Assembly: GCA_020086605.1 (NCBI GenBank)
Contig: JACBWW010000028.1
Span: 10,069,953-10,133,952, forward strand
Direction of reading: 5' to 3'
Length of the DNA stretch: 64,000 bases
From: Lanius collurio
Taxonomy: Eukaryota; Chordata; Aves; Passeriformes; Laniidae
Of the stretch, positions 51,249 to 61,625 are shown piece after piece (positions within the stretch are counted from its first letter, which is position 1; each line of letters starts with the position of its first letter). The notes below the pieces were generated by a model. It was given only the letters and a program-made list of their open reading frames with translations. It had not been told where the DNA came from and did no database searches. The translations under genes were made by a program, and so were the position numbers.

Positions 51249-53338
51249 TCCCCAAGGAACCTTCCCCTGGATGGTTCTCTCTTAGTTTACAAAATGTGTT
51301 CTGGAGAGGACCTTGGGGTCTGAGGCACACTGATTCCTAACTACAAAGCTTCTAAAATGTTTAGTCTCCTAGCTTAACAAACAAGTCCAAGAATGTAGGC
51401 AAAAGCACTAATACTGAAGTTGTAAAAAGGGATAAAAGGGGTACAAAAAAAAGCAAAAAAATGTTCATGGCATCATCATGACACATCACGTTCTTGGTGG
51501 CCAGAGACTAAATTATCTTTCAGTTATGATGCCATAAATTTAATGCAGCTTCAGTGAGCACTATGAGGTTAATCTGATACATACGACGTACTGAAAAGGA
51601 ATTTAGCTCCCAGATCATGAATAAAAAAATGAAAAGTTTTCAAAGTTTTGATTAACAAGTGAAGTTGAAGATTGTCATATTATCAAACACATGTATGGAA
51701 ACAAAGAGTTCTAAATCACATGGATTTGGCAAGGAGAAAGGAAAAACATTGCCGTTTACAGAGGGCAACTGGAAATTATCCTAGTTATGGGTTTCTGATG
51801 ACGTCCTTCATGCACAAATTATGTTCTAGAAATGAACAAATACTAGTTTATGAGACATGTTCTGCACTGTCAGAGTTAGCCTTCCCTCCACTGCTCTCCT
51901 GGTATCTGGAAACCACTGTTTCCAGATGATGTGACACAGTGTCCTGAAGGAGGAGGGCAGAATGTTTTAACTGTGGGACAAGATGGGTAGCGTGGCTTTG
52001 GAAACAAACAGTGTCAAATTGGTTGAGAAGATGAAACTGGAACCTATAAATTCCATACCTAATTCTTTAACTTCACCTGGGTCAGTTTAGCTTACAAACA
52101 TGAGATAACTCAGTGGAACCAATTTCCCAGGCCGAGTCACCTAAAACTGATTTAAAATCTGTGCTGTCAATTCCAGTAGAAAACCAAATGACTAATTATC
52201 AGGAATGGAAATTTCAAAATAATCTTTCAGATTAAATCCCAACTGAACCTTTTTTCCTGCAGAATAATCTTTTTGACTTACTTGTAGTTCTTGCATCACA
52301 AGAACATGACACAACACAAAACTACTACTTTTATTGGCCTATTCCAATTCTCACATTTATTACTGCTGTGTCTAGTCAGAAGAACACATTCTTTTCTTCA
52401 AAATATAGATTATCAAGCTGAAAAGATATATTAAAATACACACAGAATCCATTTGTTTTTTACTTTGTGTAATAAAAGCCTCACTTTGTCTTTTTCTGTG
52501 ATAACATCATTATTTTTGCAAAGATTTACTTCAGGAATACTGCTTCTATCTCAGAGCAGCTTTCACACTTTTCATCCTCCCTTATCCTAATAATGTGGTA
52601 ATTATTCCAAACATACTGAGTAAGCAAGTAGAAGCTTTTATTTGCTTAAATATATGATATAAAATATAGATAAATTAGCATGTAAACTCATATCTAAAGA
52701 AAGTCTAAAGAAAAACATTTTCAAATTACTTAATCTTTATATATGGGAGAACCTATCAGAAGTAATAAAATTCTGGTTTTCCATTAAGTAAAGAAATACT
52801 TATTAATAAGTTACAGATACAATTATTCGGCAGCTTTTCATAAACTTAACAACTTTCCATTGTGTGTTGATTTACCTCCAGTATTTTACAGCAAGTACCT
52901 GACATCATTCTGCTACAACATGTGGACTTTTTTTAGTGCTGAGTGGAAAAAGAGAATTTTAAGACAAGTTATTAGTTCATGTTTCTTTTGGTATGAAAAA
53001 TAGGATTGTTTTGCATCTATGCAATTGGTTCAAGGCAGTAGCAGTCACCAAGTCAATCAAAGAAAAATCACAATGGAGTTTTCTAGCTTATTAGTTGGTC
53101 TTTGTTATATGGTTTTATGCACAACATCACATCTAACAAAAATCAGCAGACTGCAAGCAATGCAGGAATAGGGTATAGGACTTTAAAGTGGTACTTCAGC
53201 CACCAATGAAGTCCTTGCCTTGTAAGTGCCAAAGTTTGGTGCCTAATCATAAACATCACTCTGGATCCAAAATCAAATACTACTTATTGGGACACAGCTA
53301 GTACTTTTATGAATAACATATCAACAATTAAAATGACA

Positions 53339-53453
53339 CTAAAGAGTTAAGAGTTAGATAAGGCAAGCAATGCATGGTATGTCCATGCCAGGACATAAGA
53401 GGACAGCAGCTACCCCAATTTGTGTACCTATGTCTCACAAAACTACCATCTAA
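53339..53453 (+). repeat. Unidentified 115-bp dispersed repeat, copy A
   Basis: It begins CTAAAGAGTTAAGAGTTAGA and ends ACTACCATCTAA. It is about 92% identical (106 of 115 positions, no gaps, counted by hand) to 56317-56431. Both ends carry CTAA. It contains the hairpin TATGTCC (53378-53384) / GGACATA (53391-53397) with a 6-nt loop. I do not recognise the family, and no terminal inverted repeats or tail are visible. Confidence 0.9.
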
Positions 53454-56316
53454 CAAAAGAGTGATGCATGACTAGCACAGATAGACTACAGCTTGTTTTA
53501 GATTTGTTAGGACTCCCTAAATGAGATCAGAAGGGTATTCAGTGGGATAAACCTTGACGTGATGAGCAGCATCCAATATATACTGTCCACAAGAACCAAA
53601 CTTTTCTACTGTCTAAATCTCAGTTCAGAGAGGTATTACAGAACATATATTTGCAAAAGTGACAGTACTAATAATCACAACTTACAGGTTGCTTACTGGA
53701 TCACAACACACACTTACTGCATTCATATTCAAACTCAAACCTCAGCTCAGTAATGAAGTTTCCAAAGAGGACAGGCAGGCTTTACATGGTCTTACTTAAA
53801 TGAAGACATCAAAGTCCAGCACCACATCTCCTCACACCATGGCAGTTTTATTGCACATCCAGAGGAAAAAAAATATTGGTATGTAGAAGTTTCTCTGCAC
53901 ACAAGAGAAGGGGACCCCTTATTTCCCACACAGTTTGTAAGACATTCCTATTGAAAACACTCAATTCAGCTGTGCATAGCAATGAGAGAGACATAGAAGC
54001 TCCACAAACAGACGCCAGTGCAAGGGTGGGGAATCTGCATTTGCAAACACAGGTATGCCAGTCAAGCCTGGGTAGCAAAGAAATGTTTATTTTTGCATAT
54101 CTTTAGAATACCTACCTACCTACATTCATACAAAATAGATTTCTGTTCACTACTGTTAAACAAGCCTGTATTAGTTTGCTACTAAATCAGAAGGCAGGGA
54201 AGTTTGAATTAATTTTACATATTAAGACTATTTTTTACACCTGTACAATCTAAAACAAGAAAAGTTTTTAATAGTCTTTTAGCTTGCAGGACATAGACTC
54301 AATTTTTCCATTTATGACCTACCTCAGCACAACAGTGGCAAAACGTTGGGAATAGAAGGAAAAGAAATAAGGATCATAGAGACAGAGGTAGCAAATGAAA
54401 CTATAACCTTTTTGTCATATAAAAATAAAATCAAAATAATTGGGTGGATAACAAGGTTTAGAGACTTTAATACATATTGTTTATTTAGGTCCAGGAAATC
54501 TATGTAAGTGAATCTTAACTACTTCAAATGGCTCAGCAATGGCAAACAGTACCTTTTCTTCAAAAAGGAATTCTAAGCCCAGAGATTATATTTGAAGTGA
54601 GACTTTTCATTCTCCTCTTTTTGCAGTGGGAGGAAGCCATTAGTACTGTTTGGGTAAAATGAGGATGCAAGTTAAAATTACAGAATATGATTGACTTAAT
54701 ATGTTTATCAAACACACTCCAAAAATATTTCAAACCAAATAATTCTGTAAATAAATTTAATCTCCAGATAATTTCCCATGCTGTATGGTTTATTTTTACA
54801 TAAAATGTGTTTGTTGTTGCCAAGTTGTAAGCAAGTAAATAAGCTAAAGGTATTTGCTTTGTGCCAATGGATGGATGAGTGTACCTTTGAAACTCATTTC
54901 ACTTGCAAAAATGGAGCAACAAACACAACTGTGAGGCACAATATGCTCAAATATAGCCCTGAAATTCCAGAACACCTTAGCTAAGATACTTTAATAGCAT
55001 AGAAAGCTCAAGTTCTCTATGTAGCAGCATAAAGGTGATGCATGAGTAGGAGGAACAAAAGGAAGTACACAATAAAAGGAACAATGACACCAATCAGTCC
55101 AATAAAATTCGCTCTCTAATGTCTTCCCTTGAAAATCTGTCTGCACAGCATTTGTGTCTCTTTTTATTTGGTTACTGCAAATGTTCTCAAAGTTGCCTTT
55201 CCTGGCATCAGTGTTTATTTGAGCAGCTCATGCCACATCAGCACCCTTCTGCAGTTTTAACAGCTCTAAATTACACCATTTCTCCATTCTGTGAGACCAG
55301 GGCTTACAGGGAATGGCAACCGTGCAGCTGAAAGTGCTTTCCACCACAGGGTCCTTGAATTCGTGCTCATTAAACTCTGTCATTTGGTCACTCACTTGCC
55401 TTTTTGACCATAATATTTTGTTTAGTAAGGTCATCAGAGAAGAAATGACAGTAATAGTCTATAATAGTATCTAATTGCCTCTAACAATTATACAGCTTTC
55501 TCCTACTAGGAAAAAAGTGTCTACCAATTTCTGCATAGACACTTTTCCTTAATTTGGTTTGACTTCTTGACATGCACAAAAAGCCCTAGTAGCATCCTCA
55601 GTGTCACTGTTCGTGTCAGAACAACATAAAACCCGGTTGCCTTGCCGTCTTCTTGCATCTGATGATATGTTTTGTTCAATGCTTTTTCCAGTAGTGTCCA
55701 TGAACCAGGCTGGTGCTTTTCAAATAAAACTTCTGTTGGCACCTACACAGGGACTCTCATATATCAGTGATACATTACCACGATATATCAAGAAGAGGCT
55801 GGAAATGAACAGAACCACTTACCAAAACAGTATTCACTGTTTTGTGCTCCCTGTTCCTAGGACAGATGTCTCTCACAAGTGTGTTCACAAATGCAGATTT
55901 TCTAGGGCACCTCCCAGAATTTCAAATGACGATTCAAGGGTCCCTCTTCATTTAGCAGATACTTATGTCCTATTAATGAACTTGAAAACACGTGTGCTGT
56001 TGAAGCCTTGTTGCCATGTTTTTCTACTTCACCTATGATGATGAAAGCAACTAGGCTAACATACACCTCTTCCAGGCTTTTCCTAGAGGTAAGATTGCTG
56101 TGGAAGTTTGGCATTTACAGCTCTGCACTATATTCAGCCTCCATATTCTTGGAAGGAGATCTTCCCTGTTGGCACTACGTGCCATATTTTCAGACATTTT
56201 GATCATCTACACTCTTTGCAAGAATAAGTTCACCTCAGTGAACCAATGAATTAGTACCTACTACTAAATCTAAATTCACTTTAGTACCAGCATATCCAAC
56301 AACAAATTTACATGGT
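53454..56316. other. Unique sequence between the two 115-bp repeats
   Basis: It contains open frames on both strands at 55521-56114, including a 145-codon plus-strand frame (55601-56038). Minus-strand frames in a shared register (55902-56114 and 55521-55742) are separated by several stops. None is recognisable as a protein family, so no gene is called. Confidence 0.45.
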
Positions 56317-56431
56317 CTAAAGAGTTAAGAGTTAGACAAAGCAAGCAATCTATTTTATGTCCATACCAGGACATAAGAGGACAACAGCTACCCCAATTTG
56401 CGTACCTATGTCTCACAAAACTACCATCTAA
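56317..56431 (+). repeat. Unidentified 115-bp dispersed repeat, copy B
   Basis: A direct-orientation partner of 53339-53453, starting 2978 bp downstream and of exactly the same length. The hairpin arms TATGTCC (56356-56362) and GGACATA (56369-56375) are unchanged, while one of the nine differences falls in the loop. Similarity stops abruptly after the terminal CTAA. Confidence 0.9.
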
Positions 56432-56648
56432 TTTAACTTAAACATTACTTTTGCTTCCAGATTGAAGCACATTCTTCATCTACTCCAATGCTGTCCATTG
56501 CTCCCATTTTACATTAGCTTATATTGATATTTCTCGTTCCAGCAAAATCTTACAAAAGTTATATAATCCTTTTAAATTTTCTTGCATGTTTCATGAAATT
56601 TTCTTTGTCTTCTTCATTAAACAGGTTGTCAAGCTTTCAAGCAGGCTT

Positions 56649-56683
56649 GATATCTCAGCCACTAGGAAAGTGGTTGAGATATC
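56649..56683. repeat. Inverted repeat, 15-bp arms, 5-nt loop
   Basis: GATATCTCAGCCACT (56649-56663) pairs with AGTGGTTGAGATATC (56669-56683) across AGGAA. Fourteen Watson-Crick pairs and one G-T pair form the stem. It is the longest clean hairpin I found in the window. The right arm merges into CR1 sequence. Confidence 0.85.
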
Positions 56684-56822
56684 ACCCTTGGAGATATGTA
56701 AAAGACCTGAAGATGTTGCTTTAGGAACATGGCTTAGTGGTGGTCTTGGCAGCTCCAGGCTGAGGTTGGACATGATGATAATAAGGGTCTTTTCCCACAT
56801 AAATGATCTTATTATTCTGTCA
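56664..56822 (+). mobile_element. CR1 LINE 3'-end fragment
   Basis: Sense-orientation CR1 tail: 'aaagtggttgagatatcacc', 'cttggagatatgtaaaagac', 'aacatggcttagtggtggtc', 'ttggcagctccaggctgagg', 'ttggacatgatgataataag' and 'ggtcttttcccacataaatg', ending near 'atcttattattctgtca'. It is diverged. The frames at 56586-56828 are repeat shadows. Confidence 0.85.
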
Positions 56823-57074
56823 GTCTAAGTTGTTTTAGGAATTAACCTTCCCTTCCATGCAGAAAGGGCAACTCTTCATCTTTCATGAGCTTTAGCCATG
56901 AGAAAGGGGTAAGCTTTAGATCTGCAAGTTCTAAAAAAGTCATGAGTTACCTCCTACCAAAGCAGTTTCCTCTGCTCCAGGAAACATCAGTATCTACAGT
57001 CAAAAAAGTATCCCAAAAATATATCCCTGGCAACATATATTTTAGAGGGCAAGGGAATGCTGAACTTGACTGTC
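56823..57074. other. Spacer between two CR1 tails
   Basis: Unique sequence. Nothing was recognised. A short plus-strand frame (56885-57142) runs into the next CR1 copy and is not credible as a gene. Confidence 0.4.
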
Positions 57075-57420
57075 ACTTGCTTATCTACCTGAAGGGAGCC
57101 TACAAGAAGGATGGAGAAACTTTTTACAAGAGCACGTTGTGACAGGACAAACGTGAATGGATCAAAACTGAAACAGAGTACATTTAGATAAGATTAGGAA
57201 AAAGATTCTGACTATGAGGATGGTGAGGTACTGGCACAGATTGTCCAGGAAATTTGTGGATGCACCATCCTTGGAAGTGTTCAAGACCACATTGGATGGA
57301 GCTCTGAGCAACCTTTCCTAATGGAAGATATCCCTGCCCACAGCAAAGGGTTTTGAGCTATATGACCTTTAAGGTTCCTTTCAACCCAGGCCATCCTATA
57401 ATTCTATGGCTCTATGATTC
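57075..57420 (+). mobile_element. CR1 LINE 3'-end fragment
   Basis: A sense-orientation CR1 3' segment: 'gggagcctacaagaaggatg', 'actttttacaagagcacg', 'tgtgacaggacaaacgtgaa', 'agattaggaaaaagattctg', 'aggatggtgaggtactggca', 'gaagtgttcaagaccaca', 'atatccctgcccacagcaaa' and 'ttcctttcaacccaggccat'. It ends with degenerate terminal octamers (ATTCTATG, CTCTATGATTCT). It is a different subfamily or age from the copy at 56664. Confidence 0.92.
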
Positions 57421-58125
57421 TTGGCTCTGGTATTACACACTTCCTCCAGTCCCAAGTTCAAAGACTATGGATAAGCTGACACATATAGAGGTAGAAGGTG
57501 TTATTCAGTTTTTCCTAACTTATCTTATATTGGGATAATGTGTGAAACAGTCCGAGTAAATAGAAATCTAACCTTGAAATACTAAAAATGGTTATCTTTG
57601 AATAGTCTTGACAGAAGTATGTGACCACCTAGAATTGTATCACAATGTTGGTTAACATGAAATTTTGGGATTTTTTTCCATTCTTGTCTGCAGGTTTCAG
57701 TTATTTGAAAGTATCACTGTTATGTTATATAGTCTATGAGAAGAAACTAATTTTTTCCTTCCCCACCAAAAGATTTCTTTTTCCTAGTTAGGAAGAAGTG
57801 AAAAATTACCTTATATCATGACAATAGTTTTGTTGAAAAGCAAGGACACTGAGCACATGTGTAGAGAATCTATAGGTTTATCAGTAGTACGTGTTTTCTT
57901 ACTTCCTAGACCATTAGCAGTAACACTGTCAATATATCAAGCATATGGCTGAGCAAGATAATCACATGGAATATTGTGTACAAAAAGTACCATTTCCCTT
58001 GCATTGCACTCTGATAGCAATGCTTTTTAAATAAGCTAAATATTACAAATTATAGCAATATCAAAACATGAATATTCCATATTCTGCTCCTAACCTGCTT
58101 TAAAGTCCTGGAGGGAAACTCACCC

Positions 58126-58145
58126 TTTTTTTTTTTTTTTTTTTT
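58126..58145 (+). repeat. T20 homopolymer
   Basis: Twenty consecutive T. It could be the poly(A) tail of a minus-strand retrocopy whose body would lie to the right, but I do not recognise the adjacent sequence. Confidence 0.95.
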
Positions 58146-59436
58146 CCTATTCTAAGCCTCTTTGTATTTAAAGATAGTATGATATGAAACAGTCTTGAAA
58201 GCCCAGGAGCATAAAACCTGAACTTCTGACATGATCGTCAAAGCCATCCTGTACAAGTCAGACCACTGCAGGCAAAGAAACTCCAGTCCAGCCAATCAAA
58301 GGCAATCAAATTCATTATCCTCATACAAGCTCACTTTACAAAATGAGCCACTTTAGGTAACTGACAGTCGCAAAAGTTCTTTCATTAAATTAATTGAATT
58401 TTCAAGGAATGGCATACATAGGATTTAAACTTATTTCAGACTGCTAATGCCATTTGAAAGACACTGTTTACTTGAAAGTCTCCTTAATAATAATTTCCCA
58501 CCAAAGAGCCATCAACAGCAAACACAACATAGCAGGTCAGATAAAAAGCTGCATATTCAAAAACCTGTAGTAGTAATCCCAGAAAATGTGTTTCCTGTCA
58601 CATGACAGATGGAGCCTTTCCTAACCCTAAATCATGTTGTGTGGATGGATACATGTAAAAAACATCAGTTTCTTGACAGAGTTGTTGAAACTCACACATC
58701 TACTGCAACAGCTTGTTGCCATCATGTCAAGAGAGCATTTTTCCATGTGCCTTGTCCCACGTTCAGTAGCTGGTCACAGCAGAATCCATGTCCCCAATCT
58801 GACCAACTCTGCAGTGTCTAAAAATTGCTGCTCTTACAGCTGCCAATTTACAGGCAGTCATGGCCAGCAATAAAACAACAATCAACTGAGTGAAGGTGGG
58901 CATAGATATCTGGAAGCACCGGGGAGGAAATAAAACAGAAGATGGTGTAAGTTCCACACTTCCAGAGTGCATCTCTGAGTCCCTTCTTCTGGCCTCCTCC
59001 ATGCATAGAAACACCACATTCTGCTCTGCTGCCTGGTTTGGTTGTGTGTATGAAGGGCTCAGCACCACAAACTGCACAAGCCCTTCTCACACACAACAGA
59101 GTCCTGTTCTTTTTATACAGACGCGGGTTTTTTTAGTTGCTTTTTTCTTTTTTTGCTTTTTTTTTCATATTTTTTTTCAGTCTATTCTTATTGGTATAAA
59201 GAATAGAAAAATCCCTGGTGCTACTCATGCACCATTTTGAGGGCAAAAATAGCACCTCACACACCTCTTTGATAAACTCAGTTGGATGATTTCCACTTTA
59301 CTGTGAAAGCAGTTTTCTTGTTCAAAACAGACTTTTTTTTAAGGTGACATGTAAAACAGTACAGGCTAGGTATATAACACTCCCAGACAAGAAAAATCTA
59401 CCAGACTAAGCATAACAGCTTAGTGTGGTGGATGTT

Positions 59437-59512
59437 TAATTTGGGTTTCGTTTTTGGTGTTTGTTTTTTGGTTTGGTTGTTCAGATTTTTGTTTTTGTTA
59501 TTTTTCATTAAT
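59437..59512 (+). repeat. G/T-rich low-complexity block
   Basis: About 75 bp dominated by GTTTT and GGTTT words, similar in style to 36233-36335 but with fewer G-runs. Confidence 0.75.
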
Positions 59513-60026
59513 ATTCTGAACATTGGAAAGCAGCTCAGAAACACTGGCTTGAAACAGGAGGATAAACCACATATAACTAGGTAAATCTAAGTCTTTTTGT
59601 TTTAAATTTCCTGAGGAGAATTTTGTGCTAAATATGAGGGTTACTTTGTAGTATGTTGGTATTTTGGAAATTAGTTTATAAAGACTACATATTTGGACGA
59701 TAAATCCTCACATTAAAATTTCAAAACCATGCAGGAGAGTTTACTTAAAATCAGGAAACAACATCTATTCAACACTGTTTATGATCCTATGTGCCTCTGA
59801 GTACTATGGGACTGAGTAATTACCAGGGTAAAGTGTGATGTGACAATGAAATTAATGAGCATGTGAAGGATCTGTAAAGTTCCAAGGTTGTGTTTCCCTG
59901 CCATTATGACCTGGATTTTGTTACTTTAAATTTCTTTTTCAAATATGTGCTGGACAGTTTTCATTGAAAGACAAAATAATTGATTGTAGCAAGCATTACA
60001 TACTGAACCTGGCAATAGAACTCTTG

Positions 60027-60045
60027 CAGTCCCAGACTGGGACTG
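60027..60045. repeat. 19-bp perfect odd palindrome
   Basis: CAGTCCCAGACTGGGACTG: nine-base arms that are exact reverse complements around a single central A. It lies in a small GC-richer patch (60000-60180) that also repeats ACCTGGCAAT at 60007-60016 and 60070-60079. Confidence 0.7.
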
Positions 60046-61250
60046 GATTACTTGGGCCAGGAGGCTACATGGACCTGGCAATGACCGGAAACCCTGAGTC
60101 TTTGGGGCCTCATGATTGCAGCCATAGGACTCCAGCCGATTCCAGCACAGGACCTCTGAGCTTGCATCAGTGATGGCACAAGCTCAGCCTCAGTATTCAA
60201 ATGCTCTGATGCTTTGAGATGTTGCTAAACATTGGAGAAAGAATGATAGCACAAGTTGACACTCGTTACCACTGAATTGTCCAACATCCAGTGAAACTGA
60301 ACGCTGGGGTAGAAGCATCATAAGGAAACACTTACCTGTTTCACAGCTCTTCTTCCTGAAAACCATGGGATTTCATAAAACTGTTCATGAAATAGTGTCT
60401 ACATATATTTCTATTGAGATTGCTTTTGTTTTTGTAATGCAGTGAGCCAGGAACCAGAGAGAACACTACCAATCCCTCCCGTATTTATTCCCCTCTCCAC
60501 ACACTGCCCTCCCCCGCCCCCAATTTATTCACCACTAGAAGGGAACAATCCATGTAACATTACTAAAGAAAAGACTGAGAAAGTGTGAAGATTGGAAATG
60601 GAAGTATCCAAAGGACAACCTCTTATTTATTCTGTAATTATGCACTGTTGCCTCCAATACCCTATTTTGATGCTGTTGTTGTTGTCGACAATATGGCTCA
60701 ATCTGCCTTTCCCTTGCCAGAAATTTAGGGGTGCTGGCCTGATAGCAACCTTGGAAATTTTATTCCAGTTTCCAAATGTAAATTGGCTAAACTGATAAGA
60801 CCTTTTTGCAGTTCAAGGAGTTGTGAAAACCTTGTGAACCTATAGTCAAGCTAAAAATACTAACTTGACTCATGAAATCACATATCCCCATGCCTAATGA
60901 TGATCTCTTTTCTGCCCTCTGCCTCATATGACTCTCAAGGGTATAACAAGATGATGTCTTAATCGATAATTACACTTTAAATTGAGAGCCTGCCTAGCCA
61001 TAGAAACTGTCTCTCTGTTTTGGCTGGGAGAGAAAATTTCAATATTAGTAGCAGGTACAGTGCTGTGCTTTAGATTTGGTATGAGAATAATGCTGATTAC
61101 CTGCTGATATTTTGGTTATGAGTCAAGAACTATTCAGTGTCTCATGCTCTGACCATGAGCACATGCGCAGGAAGCTGTGAGGGAACACAGCCAGGACAGC
61201 TGACCTGAACTGGCCAAAGGGATATTCCACACCACAGAACATCATGTCCA

Positions 61251-61258
61251 GTACATAA
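61251..61258 (+). promoter_or_regulatory. TATA-like element of the ERVL-type LTR
   Basis: GTACATAA stands where related avian LTRs carry GTATATAA, about 245 bp upstream of the poly(A) signal. The core TATATA is degraded to TACATA, so the promoter is probably weakened. Confidence 0.45.
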
Positions 61259-61405
61259 ACTGAGGGGAGCTGGCCAGGGGCTACCAACTGCTGCTGGGGG
61301 ATGGGTTGGACATAAGGCAGCGGATGGCGAACAGTTGTTTTGTGCAATGTTTGTCTTCCTGGGATTTTATTCCTCTCTCGCTCTCCTTTTCATAATGCTG
61401 TTGTT

Positions 61406-61475
61406 GCTATTATTATGATTATTATTATCACTATAATATTATTATCACTATAGTAATAATAAATTAATTAATTAG
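61406..61475 (+). repeat. (ATT)n-rich stretch inside the LTR
   Basis: Imperfect ATT and TAA trinucleotides. As far as I recall, AT-rich trinucleotide stretches are usual at this position in this LTR family. Confidence 0.8.
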
Positions 61476-61495
61476 TTGATTTTTTTGTTTCAATT

Positions 61496-61501
61496 ATTAA
61501 A
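61496..61501 (+). terminator. LTR poly(A) signal ATTAAA
   Basis: ATTAAA followed by the conserved 'cttatctcaaccca' block of R/U5. It is the common variant of the poly(A) hexamer. Confidence 0.55.
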
Positions 61502-61625
61502 TGGTTCTTATCTCAACCCAAGAGGTTTACCTGTTCTTTCCAATTATCTTCCCCCTGGGAGATTGGTGGGGAGGGGACTGAGAAGCTGCATAGTTCCTAA
61601 TTGCCAGCTGGAGTTAAACCACAAC

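Larger units (their letters stand above)
48901..53338. other. Unique noncoding sequence
   Basis: No gene, RNA or repeat family was recognised. It contains GT-rich words at 49501-49530, a 4-copy degenerate repeat with core CTGAATTT at 50945-50990, and an 8-bp inverted repeat at 51227-51248. Frames are 60-95 codons and unrecognised. Confidence 0.5.
57421..60988. other. Unique noncoding sequence with low-complexity tracts
   Basis: No gene or repeat family was recognised. It holds a T20 run (58126-58145), T-rich sequence at 59128-59179, a G/T-rich block at 59437-59512 and a 19-bp palindrome at 60027-60045. The 116-codon plus-strand frame (58890-59240) and the 104-codon minus-strand frame (58763-59077) overlap each other and are unrecognised. 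Confidence 0.5.
60989..61625 (+). mobile_element. Avian ERVL-type solo LTR
   Basis: This is the best recognised LTR in the window. Blocks in family order are 'ttggctgggagagaaaattt', 'aggtacagtgctgtgctt', 'gaagctgtgagggaacacag', 'ccaggacagctgacctgaac', 'tggccaaagggatattccac', 'atcatgtccagtacataaac' (TATA-like), an (ATT)n stretch at 61406-61475, an ATTAAA poly(A) signal at 61496-61501, 'ggttcttatctcaaccca', 'attgccagctggagttaaac' and the end 'cacaac'. TGAGAG at 60983-60988 and again at 61626-61631 may be a 6-bp target-site duplication. The initial TG is not preserved at that boundary, so the left edge is less sure than the right. No internal retroviral genes are present. The 74-codon minus-strand frame inside is a shadow. 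Confidence 0.88.

Noticed and set aside
55601..56038. 145-codon plus-strand frame and in-register minus-strand frames at 55521-55742 and 55902-56114
   Set aside because: The products match no family I know, several stops separate the minus-strand pieces, and the lengths are compatible with chance in this composition.
58609..59240. Cluster of overlapping frames on both strands
   Set aside because: The products are not recognisable and the same DNA is read in four frames. No conserved motif was found.
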